From: JABDJZ01 sp047619685
GTDB lineage: Bacteria; Bacteroidota; Rhodothermia; Rhodothermales; UBA10348
Reading direction: 5' to 3'
Assembly: GCA_047619685.1 (NCBI GenBank)
Contig: JBLHLC010000083.1
Location: 1 to 9,642 of the forward strand
DNA: 9,642 bases
In this document: piece after piece, positions 1 to 7,139 of the stretch
How the letters are laid out: every line of letters starts with the position of its first letter
How positions within the stretch are numbered: the stretch's first letter is position 1
The notes under the pieces: model-generated
Told to the model about the DNA's origin: nothing
Database searches by the model: none
The model's input: the letters and a program-made list of their open reading frames with translations, nothing else
Made by a program: the position numbers and the translations under genes

Positions 1-2803
1 CCTGAATCTCTCCTCTTCGGCTTCGGAGGTCTCCACAAACCCGCCTGAAATCACACCACTTGCAATGATTGTTCGGATCCACCGAGGCGCCAAATGACCC
101 TTGCTTGGCGAGGTTCAAATACCCTCCCAACAGTTCGCCGATCTCATCCCGCGAGGGAGGCCGGCCGTACGTCGTCCGGCCAGCCGTGTCTCCGGAGACG
201 AACAGATACCCGGACTCGTCCACCGCTTCGCCCCGCATGTCTTCGTATGCGTAGGCGTATAACACCCACTGAAGCCGTTTTCCGGAGTCCAGAAGGTCTT
301 TCTCATTGTAGTCGTCGGACCGACCCGTCTTGTAGTCCGTGATGACGAGACCCCTGGGCGTGCGTTCCACCACGTCAATCCGGCCCCGAAGGAGGATCGA
401 GGTGTCCCCCAGTGCAAGCCGGAAGTCTCCCGTGTGGTCCTGATCCCCTTCGGCCCGCCAGGGCATCATTCCGAATCCGAGTTCGGCCGTTACCACCTCC
501 CTCTCGGGGGCCGTGACGACCTGAGCGATGCGCGCCAGCTCCCTCATGCGCGCGCGCCACACGTATTCGCTCGGTGGCTCGTTTGCCTTTCGGAACGCCT
601 TGAAAGCGCCAACCAGTAGTGACTCCAGGCGTCCCGTATCCGTAGGCGCAGCGGCCCCTTCCATCACCTCATGATTGAATGTCGACAGGGCATCGTGAAC
701 CAGGCTTCCGTTCTCCAGTGGCGTCATCCACTGCCCGGGCCTCCGCTCTTCGAGCACCGGAATCCCAAGAATTTGCTTTTGGAAGAACTGGAACGGACAC
801 GTGGCCAGCACCTGGAGCTTGGACGGTGAGAGCGGCTCTCCCAGCGCACTCGTGACCGTCTCTCTGACGCCCACAAACCCGTCGTATCCCGTGAAATCGG
901 TCGAGGCCCGCTCTGCGGCCGCATGTCGCCCCCGGGCCATCGCGGGGAAGAAGCGGTCCAGCAACTGAGTACCCAGGGCAGTGGTTCGGTATTCCAGGAC
1001 GGCCTTCGCCGCGCCCTCTGCCTGAGCGGGTCGGGCCTGACGGGCCCTACCGTGCTCGGCCTCCAACTCGATGAAGGTAGAGGCCGGACCCGCGCTGGAG
1101 TCGTCTGCGATGCGCCCCTCGGCCACCACGACGCATGCCGTGCCGGATGTTCGCGCCAGGGCCTGACGTAGTGCATGTCTCCGCCGCTCGACCCGTTCCT
1201 CCGACGTGAGCGGACCCGAAATCCGCTGGTAGGCTTCGCAGAAATCATCGGGCAGGAACACATCCTCGACCGGCGATGGCAGGAAATTGCCGCTATCCAG
1301 CCCAACCACAAACAGATTTTCGCGGCCGGCCAGCCCCGCAGAATCAAGGGGTACGATGTGGAGCGCCCCGGGCGCATCCACGCGCGCGTGCACAATAATG
1401 GTGGGAAGCCAATCTCGAAATCTCCCCACCAGATGGGCCGAAGGATGGGCCGAATCGGGTCCTTCCTCAATCTGCGCCAGCCGCGAAATCATCTCTGCCC
1501 GTCCCTTGCCCGCGGTGGACTCCAGGTCTTCGGTCTCGGGGACCAACGTCTCGACGAACTTGCGAAGGCGTTCCGCGAAGCCGCGAAGGGTTTCGTCCGG
1601 CACCGGCACATAATCAAAAAGCCGGTCTACCGCGCGTTCCGCTTTTTGAAGGCTCTTAATGCGCTGCCGTGCCCCCTGCTGACGCTCGGTGCCCTCAGCC
1701 TGGTCGGCTTCCGCCTGAGCCAGCCGCCGCAGGCCCTGGAACGCGCGGCGGTACAGGAGGCGGCTCCCCACCACATGGACCTCAATCAGGTTCGAGATGA
1801 CGCGTTGCGCAGGGACCGAGTCCGGCAGTTTGACGAAGCCGCTCCGCAGGAGTCGAACCAGCGCCGTCGAGTCCTGGCCTGCTGCCAGCCACTCCAGAAA
1901 CAGGCGCATGGCCTGACCCACCGGCAGATCCGACAGCGGGGTGCCAGCCGCACTCGTGGCCGCCATCCCGCGACTGGCCGTTTCGCCCAGGAACATCGGC
2001 AAATAGGGCGTATGCCTCGGGTACGCTATCTCAACGGTGTCCAGAGGCAGGCCGCGGGTTTGCACTTCGTCCAGTACGAAACGGGCCTCATCTTCTACGG
2101 CGGGGACCCGGACCAGATCTATGGTGGCCGCTTTGCGGGCGGGTTCCGCTACGAATGCCCACTCCGCAAACGCAGTCCCGGCGGTGCCAGCCGCCTGGGC
2201 CGTCTCCGAACCCACCACCACATGCGACTCCACCTTGAGGGCCATGGCCTCCAGGAAAATCCGCGCGGATTCGGAGATCGGCGTTTCGCCCATCACCATC
2301 AGAAGCGTGGGAGTCTGGACCTTGCCCAGGGCAAACTCCGCTCGGACGAAGCGCTCGGCCTCGTCCGTCGTGCCTGTGGAATACAGCCACTTCAGATACG
2401 CGTCATAGACCTCCGAGACATTCCTGCCCAGCTTTCTTGGGATCTGCGCCTTGTACTCGTCCGGCGCCAAGCCGGAAAGCCGCATCGCCCGAATACTCTT
2501 GGCCAACTGCTGACCAGACCACCCGAGGGCTTCGAGCTTCCGGAAATTGAATGTCCGCAGCAATGCATCCAGGCCCAGGACCTGATTCATGTCGCGAAGG
2601 GGGGTCACCGCCTGGGCGGGAAACGCCTCCTCCAGTACCATGTCGGCCAGTTTTCCCGGAGTGAGGGCCTGAAGCCCCAGCGTGGCGATACCTCGCCGTG
2701 CCCAGGACGTCACAATTTTGCGGCCGGCCTGCGGAGAGGGAACGACCAGGATCTTCGGGGCCGGGCCGGAGGCGGCAAGGACCTCTTTTAGCGAATCTGA
2801 CAA
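1..2803 (-). CDS. AddB/RecB-like PD-(D/E)XK exonuclease with Fe-S staple (3' end outside window)
   Basis: Probably the nuclease subunit of an AddAB-type helicase-nuclease that resects DNA double-strand breaks in the cytoplasm. The frame is open from a TTG at 2803 through position 2, giving 934 residues before the window edge. The N-terminal part (about 1-650) resembles an inactivated UvrD-like helicase fold: VVPSPQAGRK (20-29) sits where a Walker A loop would be but lacks GKT/S, and FVVGLDSGNF near the middle is AddB-like. The C-terminal nuclease has H703 (GSLVHDAL), D810, D823-Y-K825 with RecB-like spacing, and Q845-x3-Y849. Four cysteines frame it as in AddB: C669 (ATCPFQFF), C914-x2-C917-x5-C923. 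TTG is chosen because a TAG lies immediately upstream in frame and the next in-frame ATG (residue 55) would remove the conserved-looking N-terminus; no Shine-Dalgarno is visible. An AddA-like helicase would be expected next door, outside the window. A stand-alone RecB-family nuclease is the alternative. Confidence 0.9.
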   Translation of the reverse strand, partial: MSDSLKEVLAASGPAPKILVVPSPQAGRKIVTSWARRGIATLGLQALTPGKLADMVLEEAFPAQAVTPLRDMNQVLGLDALLRTFNFRKLEALGWSGQQLAKSIRAMRLSGLAPDEYKAQIPRKLGRNVSEVYDAYLKWLYSTGTTDEAERFVRAEFALGKVQTPTLLMVMGETPISESARIFLEAMALKVESHVVVGSETAQAAGTAGTAFAEWAFVAEPARKAATIDLVRVPAVEDEARFVLDEVQTRGLPLDTVEIAYPRHTPYLPMFLGETASRGMAATSAAGTPLSDLPVGQAMRLFLEWLAAGQDSTALVRLLRSGFVKLPDSVPAQRVISNLIEVHVVGSRLLYRRAFQGLRRLAQAEADQAEGTERQQGARQRIKSLQKAERAVDRLFDYVPVPDETLRGFAERLRKFVETLVPETEDLESTAGKGRAEMISRLAQIEEGPDSAHPSAHLVGRFRDWLPTIIVHARVDAPGALHIVPLDSAGLAGRENLFVVGLDSGNFLPSPVEDVFLPDDFCEAYQRISGPLTSEERVERRRHALRQALARTSGTACVVVAEGRIADDSSAGPASTFIELEAEHGRARQARPAQAEGAAKAVLEYRTTALGTQLLDRFFPAMARGRHAAAERASTDFTGYDGFVGVRETVTSALGEPLSPSKLQVLATCPFQFFQKQILGIPVLEERRPGQWMTPLENGSLVHDALSTFNHEVMEGAAAPTDTGRLESLLVGAFKAFRKANEPPSEYVWRARMRELARIAQVVTAPEREVVTAELGFGMMPWRAEGDQDHTGDFRLALGDTSILLRGRIDVVERTPRGLVITDYKTGRSDDYNEKDLLDSGKRLQWVLYAYAYEDMRGEAVDESGYLFVSGDTAGRTTYGRPPSRDEIGELLGGYLNLAKQGSFGASVDPNNHCKWCDFRRVCGDLRSRRGEIQ

Positions 2804-2815
2804 CTAATCTGACAA
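2792..2815 (-). repeat. 12-bp imperfect tandem duplication spanning the nuclease start codon
   Basis: On the minus strand TTGTCAGATTAG (2815-2804) is followed directly by TTGTCAGATTCG (2803-2792), an 11 of 12 match. The second copy starts the nuclease gene. The first is in the same frame and reads TTG-TCA-GAT-TAG, so its stop codon directly abuts the chosen start. The repeat is seen directly; any effect on initiation is inference. Confidence 0.75.
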
Positions 2816-2834
2816 TGTGGAGCGGGAACGTAAG

Positions 2835-2864
2835 GGAATAGTACGACCGCCCTGTGACAGTCAA
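2835..2864 (-). promoter_or_regulatory. candidate sigma70-like promoter for the nuclease gene
   Basis: On the minus strand TTGACT (2864-2859) resembles a -35 element. TATTCC (2840-2835) follows after an 18-base spacer as a weak -10; shifting by one base gives CTATTC with 17. It lies downstream of the protease terminator and 32 bases before the TTG start, which is a sensible place for a promoter. The -10 match is poor and the promoter consensus of this lineage is uncertain, so this is only a candidate. Confidence 0.3.
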
Positions 2865-2873
2865 GTGTCACAG
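2852..2873. promoter_or_regulatory. inverted repeat CTGTGACA-N6-TGTCACAG, possible operator
   Basis: Two perfect 8-base arms, CTGTGACA (2852-2859) and TGTCACAG (2866-2873), are separated by six bases. It overlaps the candidate -35 of the nuclease gene and begins 49 bases upstream of its start codon. The half-sites resemble TGTGA/TCACA of the CRP/FNR family, but the two pentamers are 10 bases apart rather than 6, so a CRP site is not claimed. No T-tract follows on the minus strand, which argues against a terminator. Confidence 0.45.
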
Positions 2874-2888
2874 CGTACTTGTCCACAG

Positions 2889-2919
2889 AAAACGGCGGGT
2901 ATACCGAAGCATACCCGCC
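2889..2919 (-). terminator. Rho-independent terminator after the protease gene, UUCG-capped
   Basis: Read on the minus strand, GGCGGGTATGC pairs with GTATACCCGCC around a TTCG loop: nine Watson-Crick pairs, one G-U and a closing C-G, giving a C(UUCG)G tetraloop (2919-2894). It is followed by G and four T's (2893-2889). It starts 37 bases past the protease stop codon and therefore most likely ends that transcript. The T-tract is short, so termination may be incomplete. Confidence 0.7.
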
Positions 2920-2955
2920 CTTCCCTTGAGCCTCAAGCCCCCGCCCCAGAGGCCT

Positions 2956-5900
2956 TTACTTCAGAAGCAGCATGGTCTTGGTCTGATTCACGCTTCCCGC
3001 CGTGATCCTGTAGAGGTAGGTCCCGCTGGGGACCAGATTCCCGGCCAGGTCCCGACCGTCCCACTGCGCGGTATAGGATCCGGCTGGCTGCGTCTGGTTT
3101 ACCAGCGTCCTGACCTCCCGACCCAACATGTCGAAAATCACCAGGTTTACGTTCTCTCCCGCCGGCAGGGTATACCCGATCGTGGTGGATGGATTGAACG
3201 GGTTGGGGTAGTTCTGTGACAGTTGGAAGGCCTCGGGCTGCTCCGTCTCCGGCGCCGTCCTGAGCGAGCGGGACTGAGAGGCAAGGCCTCCGAAATAGTC
3301 GGAGTGCATGCCGCTCTCAACCGCCGCGGCTTCGCCGTCCGTCAGGGACTCATTGAAGTAGTGGAATGCGGCGATTGAACCTGACCAGTAGTAGCCGGCA
3401 CTGCCAGATCCCACCCGATCATGGAACCGGGTCGCATTCCACATCCCCCCCAGCCCGACTTTCCCGGAGTGGGCGGACAGGATGCCGGCACCACCTACCT
3501 CGCCGATACTGGCACCGTTCACGCGGCCGGAAAGCGTACCGGACTCTCCATCCAGTCTCAGGACTATCGTGTACAGGGTGTACGGATCGACGGAGGTTGA
3601 AACCACCACGGGTCCCCACGCTCCCATTCCGCCGTCACTCGGGAGATTCCACGCGGCCAGGTAGAGTTCTTCCTCAAAGACGTAGATGGAGATTCCCCGG
3701 GAACCGCCGCCTTCCTCAAAAATGACCTCTCGCTCCCAGGTATCTGGCCCCGTTTCCGCGACCACTGCGATGGTTTTCCCGTCGTAGGGCCCGCCCAGGT
3801 TGATATCGGCGTGGTTGTCCAGTTTGAGGTAGTCGTTCGAACCGTCGAACACCAGCGCGGGTGCATCGCCGATCCATCCCGTCAGGAGCATCGGTTGGCG
3901 GGATCCTCCCTGGAACGCATCATGCCCGTTTCCCGAAGCGTCTGCCCACGTGGCGATGAACTCTCCGTCCGACTCGATGAGATCGGTGGCGTCTAGAGCG
4001 ATGAGCGCCACTGGCGCAGGGTCAGGTGTGGGATCCGGCGTTGGATCTGGCGTTGGATCTGGCGTTGGGTCGGGTGTGGGATCGGGCGCAGGGTCCGTTC
4101 CCCCGCCATCACCGACCGTGAGTCCGACCGGTACATCCAGCCGCAAGGAGCCGTCCGTGCTGGCGATCGTCACGGTGCCCTGGTACGCGCCAGCGGCCAG
4201 CCCAGTGGTATTGATGGTCACCTCCAGCGTGACCTGCCCGCCCTGGCCGATGGATCCGGTGGACGGCGTAACGGTCAACCAGGGACCACTTATTCCATTG
4301 GTAAGGTGTGCCATCACACCCTGGAGGTAGGTCTTGAGATCGGACGTCGACAGAAGACCAGCCGAGAACGAGGCTCCCATGGACCGGTAGGTGCCGCCGT
4401 CCATGGTGACGCCCACGTCGTAGCCGGAGCTCGTGTTTCGGAGCACCGTCACGCCGCCTCCCGATGCACTCAGGTGGTCCACGTAGTCAGCGGCGTTGAA
4501 GTCCGTCGTGTAGGCCCAGTTGGCGCCCTCCGTCCACGTGCCACTGACACCGGATACCGTCCCCAGGTCGTTTTGCCCGTCGTCGGTGCCGTTGATGCCG
4601 AAATAGCCGTGTACAGAGCGCGCGGTGTCGTACGCCCAGGTGTCGCCACCCTCCATGTACAAGTTGCCACCTGCGTCCAGATAGGCGGACAACTGGTCTC
4701 CCTCGCCGGCCGTCAGCGCGTGGTTCTCCGGGTACATACCCAGTGTTACAAAAACCGCGTCATAGACGGCAAGGTCGGCGATTGCTCCGAGGGCCGAGGC
4801 GTAGTCCACCTGATGCCCAAGCGCCGTCAAGCCGTCTCGTACGGCTTCGCCACTTCCCGGACTGCTGTCTGGATCCCATACCAGAACGGATCCGCCGGAG
4901 AGCATGACGATGGGGTCTGAATACTCCTTAAAGAGACGACCAGCTTCCTTACGGGCTCGCTCGCCGATGGCGACTTCCCGGCGGGGTTGGAATGCGGTTG
5001 TGGAACGTTCACTCGCAGTTGCGCTGAAGGAGACTGATCCGGTCCCGGTATTCGAGATGACCAGGCTGAGGCTCGCGCTCGACTCCGCCGCTACCGTTGC
5101 GGAGAGCGACGTCGGATTCGCGGCAATGGACGGGCCGGAGAGCGTAGTGCCGCTGACGCCACTGGAAATTGGCCCCAGGTTGTTCTTCTCGTCCGCGGCC
5201 CGCATGGCCACATAGTAGGTGGTGGTGCTCTGCAGGCCCGTCAGGGTAAACCGTTCGGTTGTGCCGGCAGTTTGTGGCGTGGGAGGCGAGGAGACAACCG
5301 TGGCGGCGTCAAAATCCGTGATGGGCGACGTGCTATAGCGGATGTCGTACCGCGCGGCGCGGCCTGTCGAGCCGTCGTCGCCGGTTGCCGTCCACTCCAG
5401 GTCCATGCTCGCAAACGAGGTGCCGGATACCGAAAGTCCGGTGATGGCCCCTGGCGCCGTGTTGTCTGGTGCAGGGGGCACGGCGGCGGTGAGCGCGGCG
5501 AGCGCGTTCAGGCGGCCACTCCCCATCTGCCCGACCCGGCTCGGGTTCAGGCTGTCGATATTGTCGGCCGAATTCTCCAGAATCTGCCGGACCTGCGCCG
5601 CGGTCATCCCCGGCGCGTAACTGGCAATCAGAGCAGCCACTCCGGCCACGTGCGGGCATGCCATGGAGGTGCCGTCGTACGAATCGTACCCACCGATCAC
5701 CGTGCTGATGATTCCAACACCCGGTGCGGTTATGTCCACGTAGTTGCCGTAGTTGGACCAACTCGGAAGCTGGTCGCCCTGGTCTGAGGCAGATACGGCC
5801 ATCACCGGTCCGTACGATGCGGGGTAGCCCCAGGACGGATCATTGGTACCATCGTTGCCGGCGGCGAAAACGACCAGTCCGCCCTGCATCGGCGCACCAG

Positions 5901-6990
5901 CGCCTCCGGCATTGGCGATGAAATAGTCGATTGCGTCTTCGATGAGGTTGCTTGTGTCGCCACCGCCCCAACTATTGGACGAAATCACCGCGCCGTTGTC
6001 GGCCGCGTAGACGAAGGCATTCGCGATGATGTTATCGACCGCGTTCTCGAAAATTTTGAGCGGCATTATGCGCGCGCCGCCGCCGTTGAACCCACCCGCT
6101 ATGCCGGAGACGCCGACGCCGTTGTTCGTGGCAGCCGCGATGGTTCCGGCGGTGTGAGAGCCGTGACCGTCCTCGTCGTTTGGATTGTTGTCGCCGTCCG
6201 AGAAGTCCCAGCCGTTGATATCGTCCACGAAGCCGTTGTTGTCATCGTCAATACCGTTTCCCGCAACCTCGCCGGGGTTCACCCAGAGGTTTGGAGCCAG
6301 GTCTGGATGGTCCAGATCGGCGCCAGAGTCCAGAATGGCGACAATCACATCGGGCGATCCTGTGGTCAACTCCCATGCCTCGGGCAGGTCGATGTCCGCG
6401 TCGGAAGTACTGTTGTACTGCCACTGATTGGAGTAGGACGGGTCGTTCGGGACCTGGACGCGGCTGCGGGACGAACTGCTGGATGATGCGACGCCTGACG
6501 GGCTGGACGAACTGCCCGTCCCAGCCGTTTTTGCCGTCGTTGTCGTGGGCCGGTCGAGCATCCGACGGCTTGCGACGCGCTCCGCCTTCTCCACGTTGCG
6601 ATCCAGTTGATACAATCCAACGAGATTATCAATGGCGTCTTTGCTCTCAGAAGTCACCAGATACCAGCGATGAAGGCCGAACTCCCGGTGCCGAGCCTCG
6701 AACTTGCCGGCGTCGGAAAACACGCGCTCCATGCCGACCACCTGCGTGGTCTTGTGAAGTTCGTCAACCGAGGCCAGGCCAGTCCGCACTCCCTCCTTGG
6801 TCGCGATGATTCGTGTGGCTCGGTCCGCTTCCGGGGTGAGCTTGATCATGAAGCTGCGACTGCTACTCGACGTCGCCGGCGAGGTCGAGCGTTGAGCGAC
6901 GACGGGCCGGACGCTGGCTGCGCTCAAGGCAATTCCGGTTATGGCAAAAAGAACCCAAACGCGGAGAATATGATGGCTGGTTGATCGCAT
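2956..6990 (-). CDS. secreted subtilisin-family (S8) serine protease with type IX sorting domain
   Basis: An extracellular endopeptidase of 1344 residues, exported by Sec and then probably by T9SS. A signal peptide (1-32, likely cut after VVA) is followed by a propeptide-like region (47-140) and a Ser-rich linker (159-176). The S8 catalytic domain (about 183-502) has D221 (AILDSGAD), H276 (DGHGSHTAGT), oxyanion N379 (AAGNDG) and S442 (DGTSMACPHVAG), so it should be active. An Asp/Asn-rich stretch at 246-263 looks like a calcium loop. Then come FN3 (about 508-617), a BACON-like beta-sandwich start (621-660), a Rossmann/GATase-like segment (694-896), the sandwich remainder (903-959), a DPTP linker (966-993), a LamG/concanavalin-like domain (about 994-1215), and a type A sorting domain (1255-1344; QNYPNPFNPSTTI, ending MLLLK). 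ATG at 6990 is chosen because the signal peptide follows at once. No Shine-Dalgarno is visible. Its natural substrate cannot be read from the sequence. Confidence 0.97.
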   Translation of the reverse strand: MRSTSHHILRVWVLFAITGIALSAASVRPVVAQRSTSPATSSSSRSFMIKLTPEADRATRIIATKEGVRTGLASVDELHKTTQVVGMERVFSDAGKFEARHREFGLHRWYLVTSESKDAIDNLVGLYQLDRNVEKAERVASRRMLDRPTTTTAKTAGTGSSSSPSGVASSSSSSRSRVQVPNDPSYSNQWQYNSTSDADIDLPEAWELTTGSPDVIVAILDSGADLDHPDLAPNLWVNPGEVAGNGIDDDNNGFVDDINGWDFSDGDNNPNDEDGHGSHTAGTIAAATNNGVGVSGIAGGFNGGGARIMPLKIFENAVDNIIANAFVYAADNGAVISSNSWGGGDTSNLIEDAIDYFIANAGGAGAPMQGGLVVFAAGNDGTNDPSWGYPASYGPVMAVSASDQGDQLPSWSNYGNYVDITAPGVGIISTVIGGYDSYDGTSMACPHVAGVAALIASYAPGMTAAQVRQILENSADNIDSLNPSRVGQMGSGRLNALAALTAAVPPAPDNTAPGAITGLSVSGTSFASMDLEWTATGDDGSTGRAARYDIRYSTSPITDFDAATVVSSPPTPQTAGTTERFTLTGLQSTTTYYVAMRAADEKNNLGPISSGVSGTTLSGPSIAANPTSLSATVAAESSASLSLVISNTGTGSVSFSATASERSTTAFQPRREVAIGERARKEAGRLFKEYSDPIVMLSGGSVLVWDPDSSPGSGEAVRDGLTALGHQVDYASALGAIADLAVYDAVFVTLGMYPENHALTAGEGDQLSAYLDAGGNLYMEGGDTWAYDTARSVHGYFGINGTDDGQNDLGTVSGVSGTWTEGANWAYTTDFNAADYVDHLSASGGGVTVLRNTSSGYDVGVTMDGGTYRSMGASFSAGLLSTSDLKTYLQGVMAHLTNGISGPWLTVTPSTGSIGQGGQVTLEVTINTTGLAAGAYQGTVTIASTDGSLRLDVPVGLTVGDGGGTDPAPDPTPDPTPDPTPDPTPDPTPDPAPVALIALDATDLIESDGEFIATWADASGNGHDAFQGGSRQPMLLTGWIGDAPALVFDGSNDYLKLDNHADINLGGPYDGKTIAVVAETGPDTWEREVIFEEGGGSRGISIYVFEEELYLAAWNLPSDGGMGAWGPVVVSTSVDPYTLYTIVLRLDGESGTLSGRVNGASIGEVGGAGILSAHSGKVGLGGMWNATRFHDRVGSGSAGYYWSGSIAAFHYFNESLTDGEAAAVESGMHSDYFGGLASQSRSLRTAPETEQPEAFQLSQNYPNPFNPSTTIGYTLPAGENVNLVIFDMLGREVRTLVNQTQPAGSYTAQWDGRDLAGNLVPSGTYLYRITAGSVNQTKTMLLLK
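4012..4095 (-). repeat. 12-bp tandem repeat encoding a DPTP linker in the protease
   Basis: Seven 12-base units encode DPAP, five DPTP and a final DPAP (residues 966-993). The central units are almost identical at DNA level (GGATCTGGCGTT type, plus strand), while the outer ones differ at third positions and in the Ala for Thr swap. The product is a stiff acidic-proline spacer between the beta-sandwich and the LamG-like domain. Such arrays can change unit number by slippage without breaking the frame. Confidence 0.9.
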
Positions 6991-7139
6991 GGCTGGTCAG
7001 AGCTAATGAAGTTGCTCAAAACCTACCTGAAGCCCCCCAGGGCCACATCAGGCCGGAGTGCGAAACCACGCCGTTCCCGGGTACCAGTCTATGCCTGTCC
7101 GATAGTCGGAGGGTGTCGTACTAAAGTACTAGCGGCCTC
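6991..7139. other. 149-bp gap between response regulator and protease genes
   Basis: No gene is seen here. Small inverted repeats are GTACT-AA-AGTAC (7118-7129), just past the regulator stop codon, and TCCGA-TAG-TCGGA centred near 7103. Neither is followed by a T-tract on the minus strand, so a clear terminator after the regulator is lacking. A TAGGTTTTG run (minus strand, about 7027-7019) loosely resembles the Bacteroidota -7 element, but no matching -33 element was found. Whether the protease has its own promoter here is open. Confidence 0.5.

Noticed and set aside
724..1470. A 248-codon minus-strand frame inside the nuclease gene
   Set aside because: Out-of-frame, Arg/Ser/Pro-rich translation without motifs; the nuclease frame is continuous through this stretch with no frameshift.
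1175..2791. A 538-codon open frame on the plus strand
   Set aside because: It lies in exact codon register opposite the nuclease gene and exists because that GC-rich frame has few codons whose complement is a stop. Its product shows no recognisable motif, while the minus frame carries all AddB nuclease and cysteine motifs.
2403..2864. A 153-codon minus-strand frame starting with ATG upstream of the nuclease start
   Set aside because: It overlaps the nuclease gene in another frame and is Arg/Gly/Pro-rich, as expected for an out-of-frame reading of GC-rich coding DNA. The overlapping frame has clear family motifs.
2852..2873. Classical CRP/FNR binding site
   Set aside because: The TGTGA and TCACA pentamers are 10 bases apart instead of 6, so only an unspecified operator-like dyad is supported.
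2925..2937. Hairpin CTTGA-GCC-TCAAG just after the protease stop
   Set aside because: Only five pairs and no T-tract; the stronger UUCG hairpin next to it explains termination better.
4306..4920. A 204-codon plus-strand frame opposite the protease
   Set aside because: Antisense shadow of the Rossmann-like segment of the protease; no motif and no initiation signal seen.
7019..7027. Bacteroidota -7 promoter element (TAGGTTTTG, minus strand) for the protease
   Set aside because: It departs from the TAnnTTTG spacing by one base and no TTG-type -33 element lies at the proper distance.
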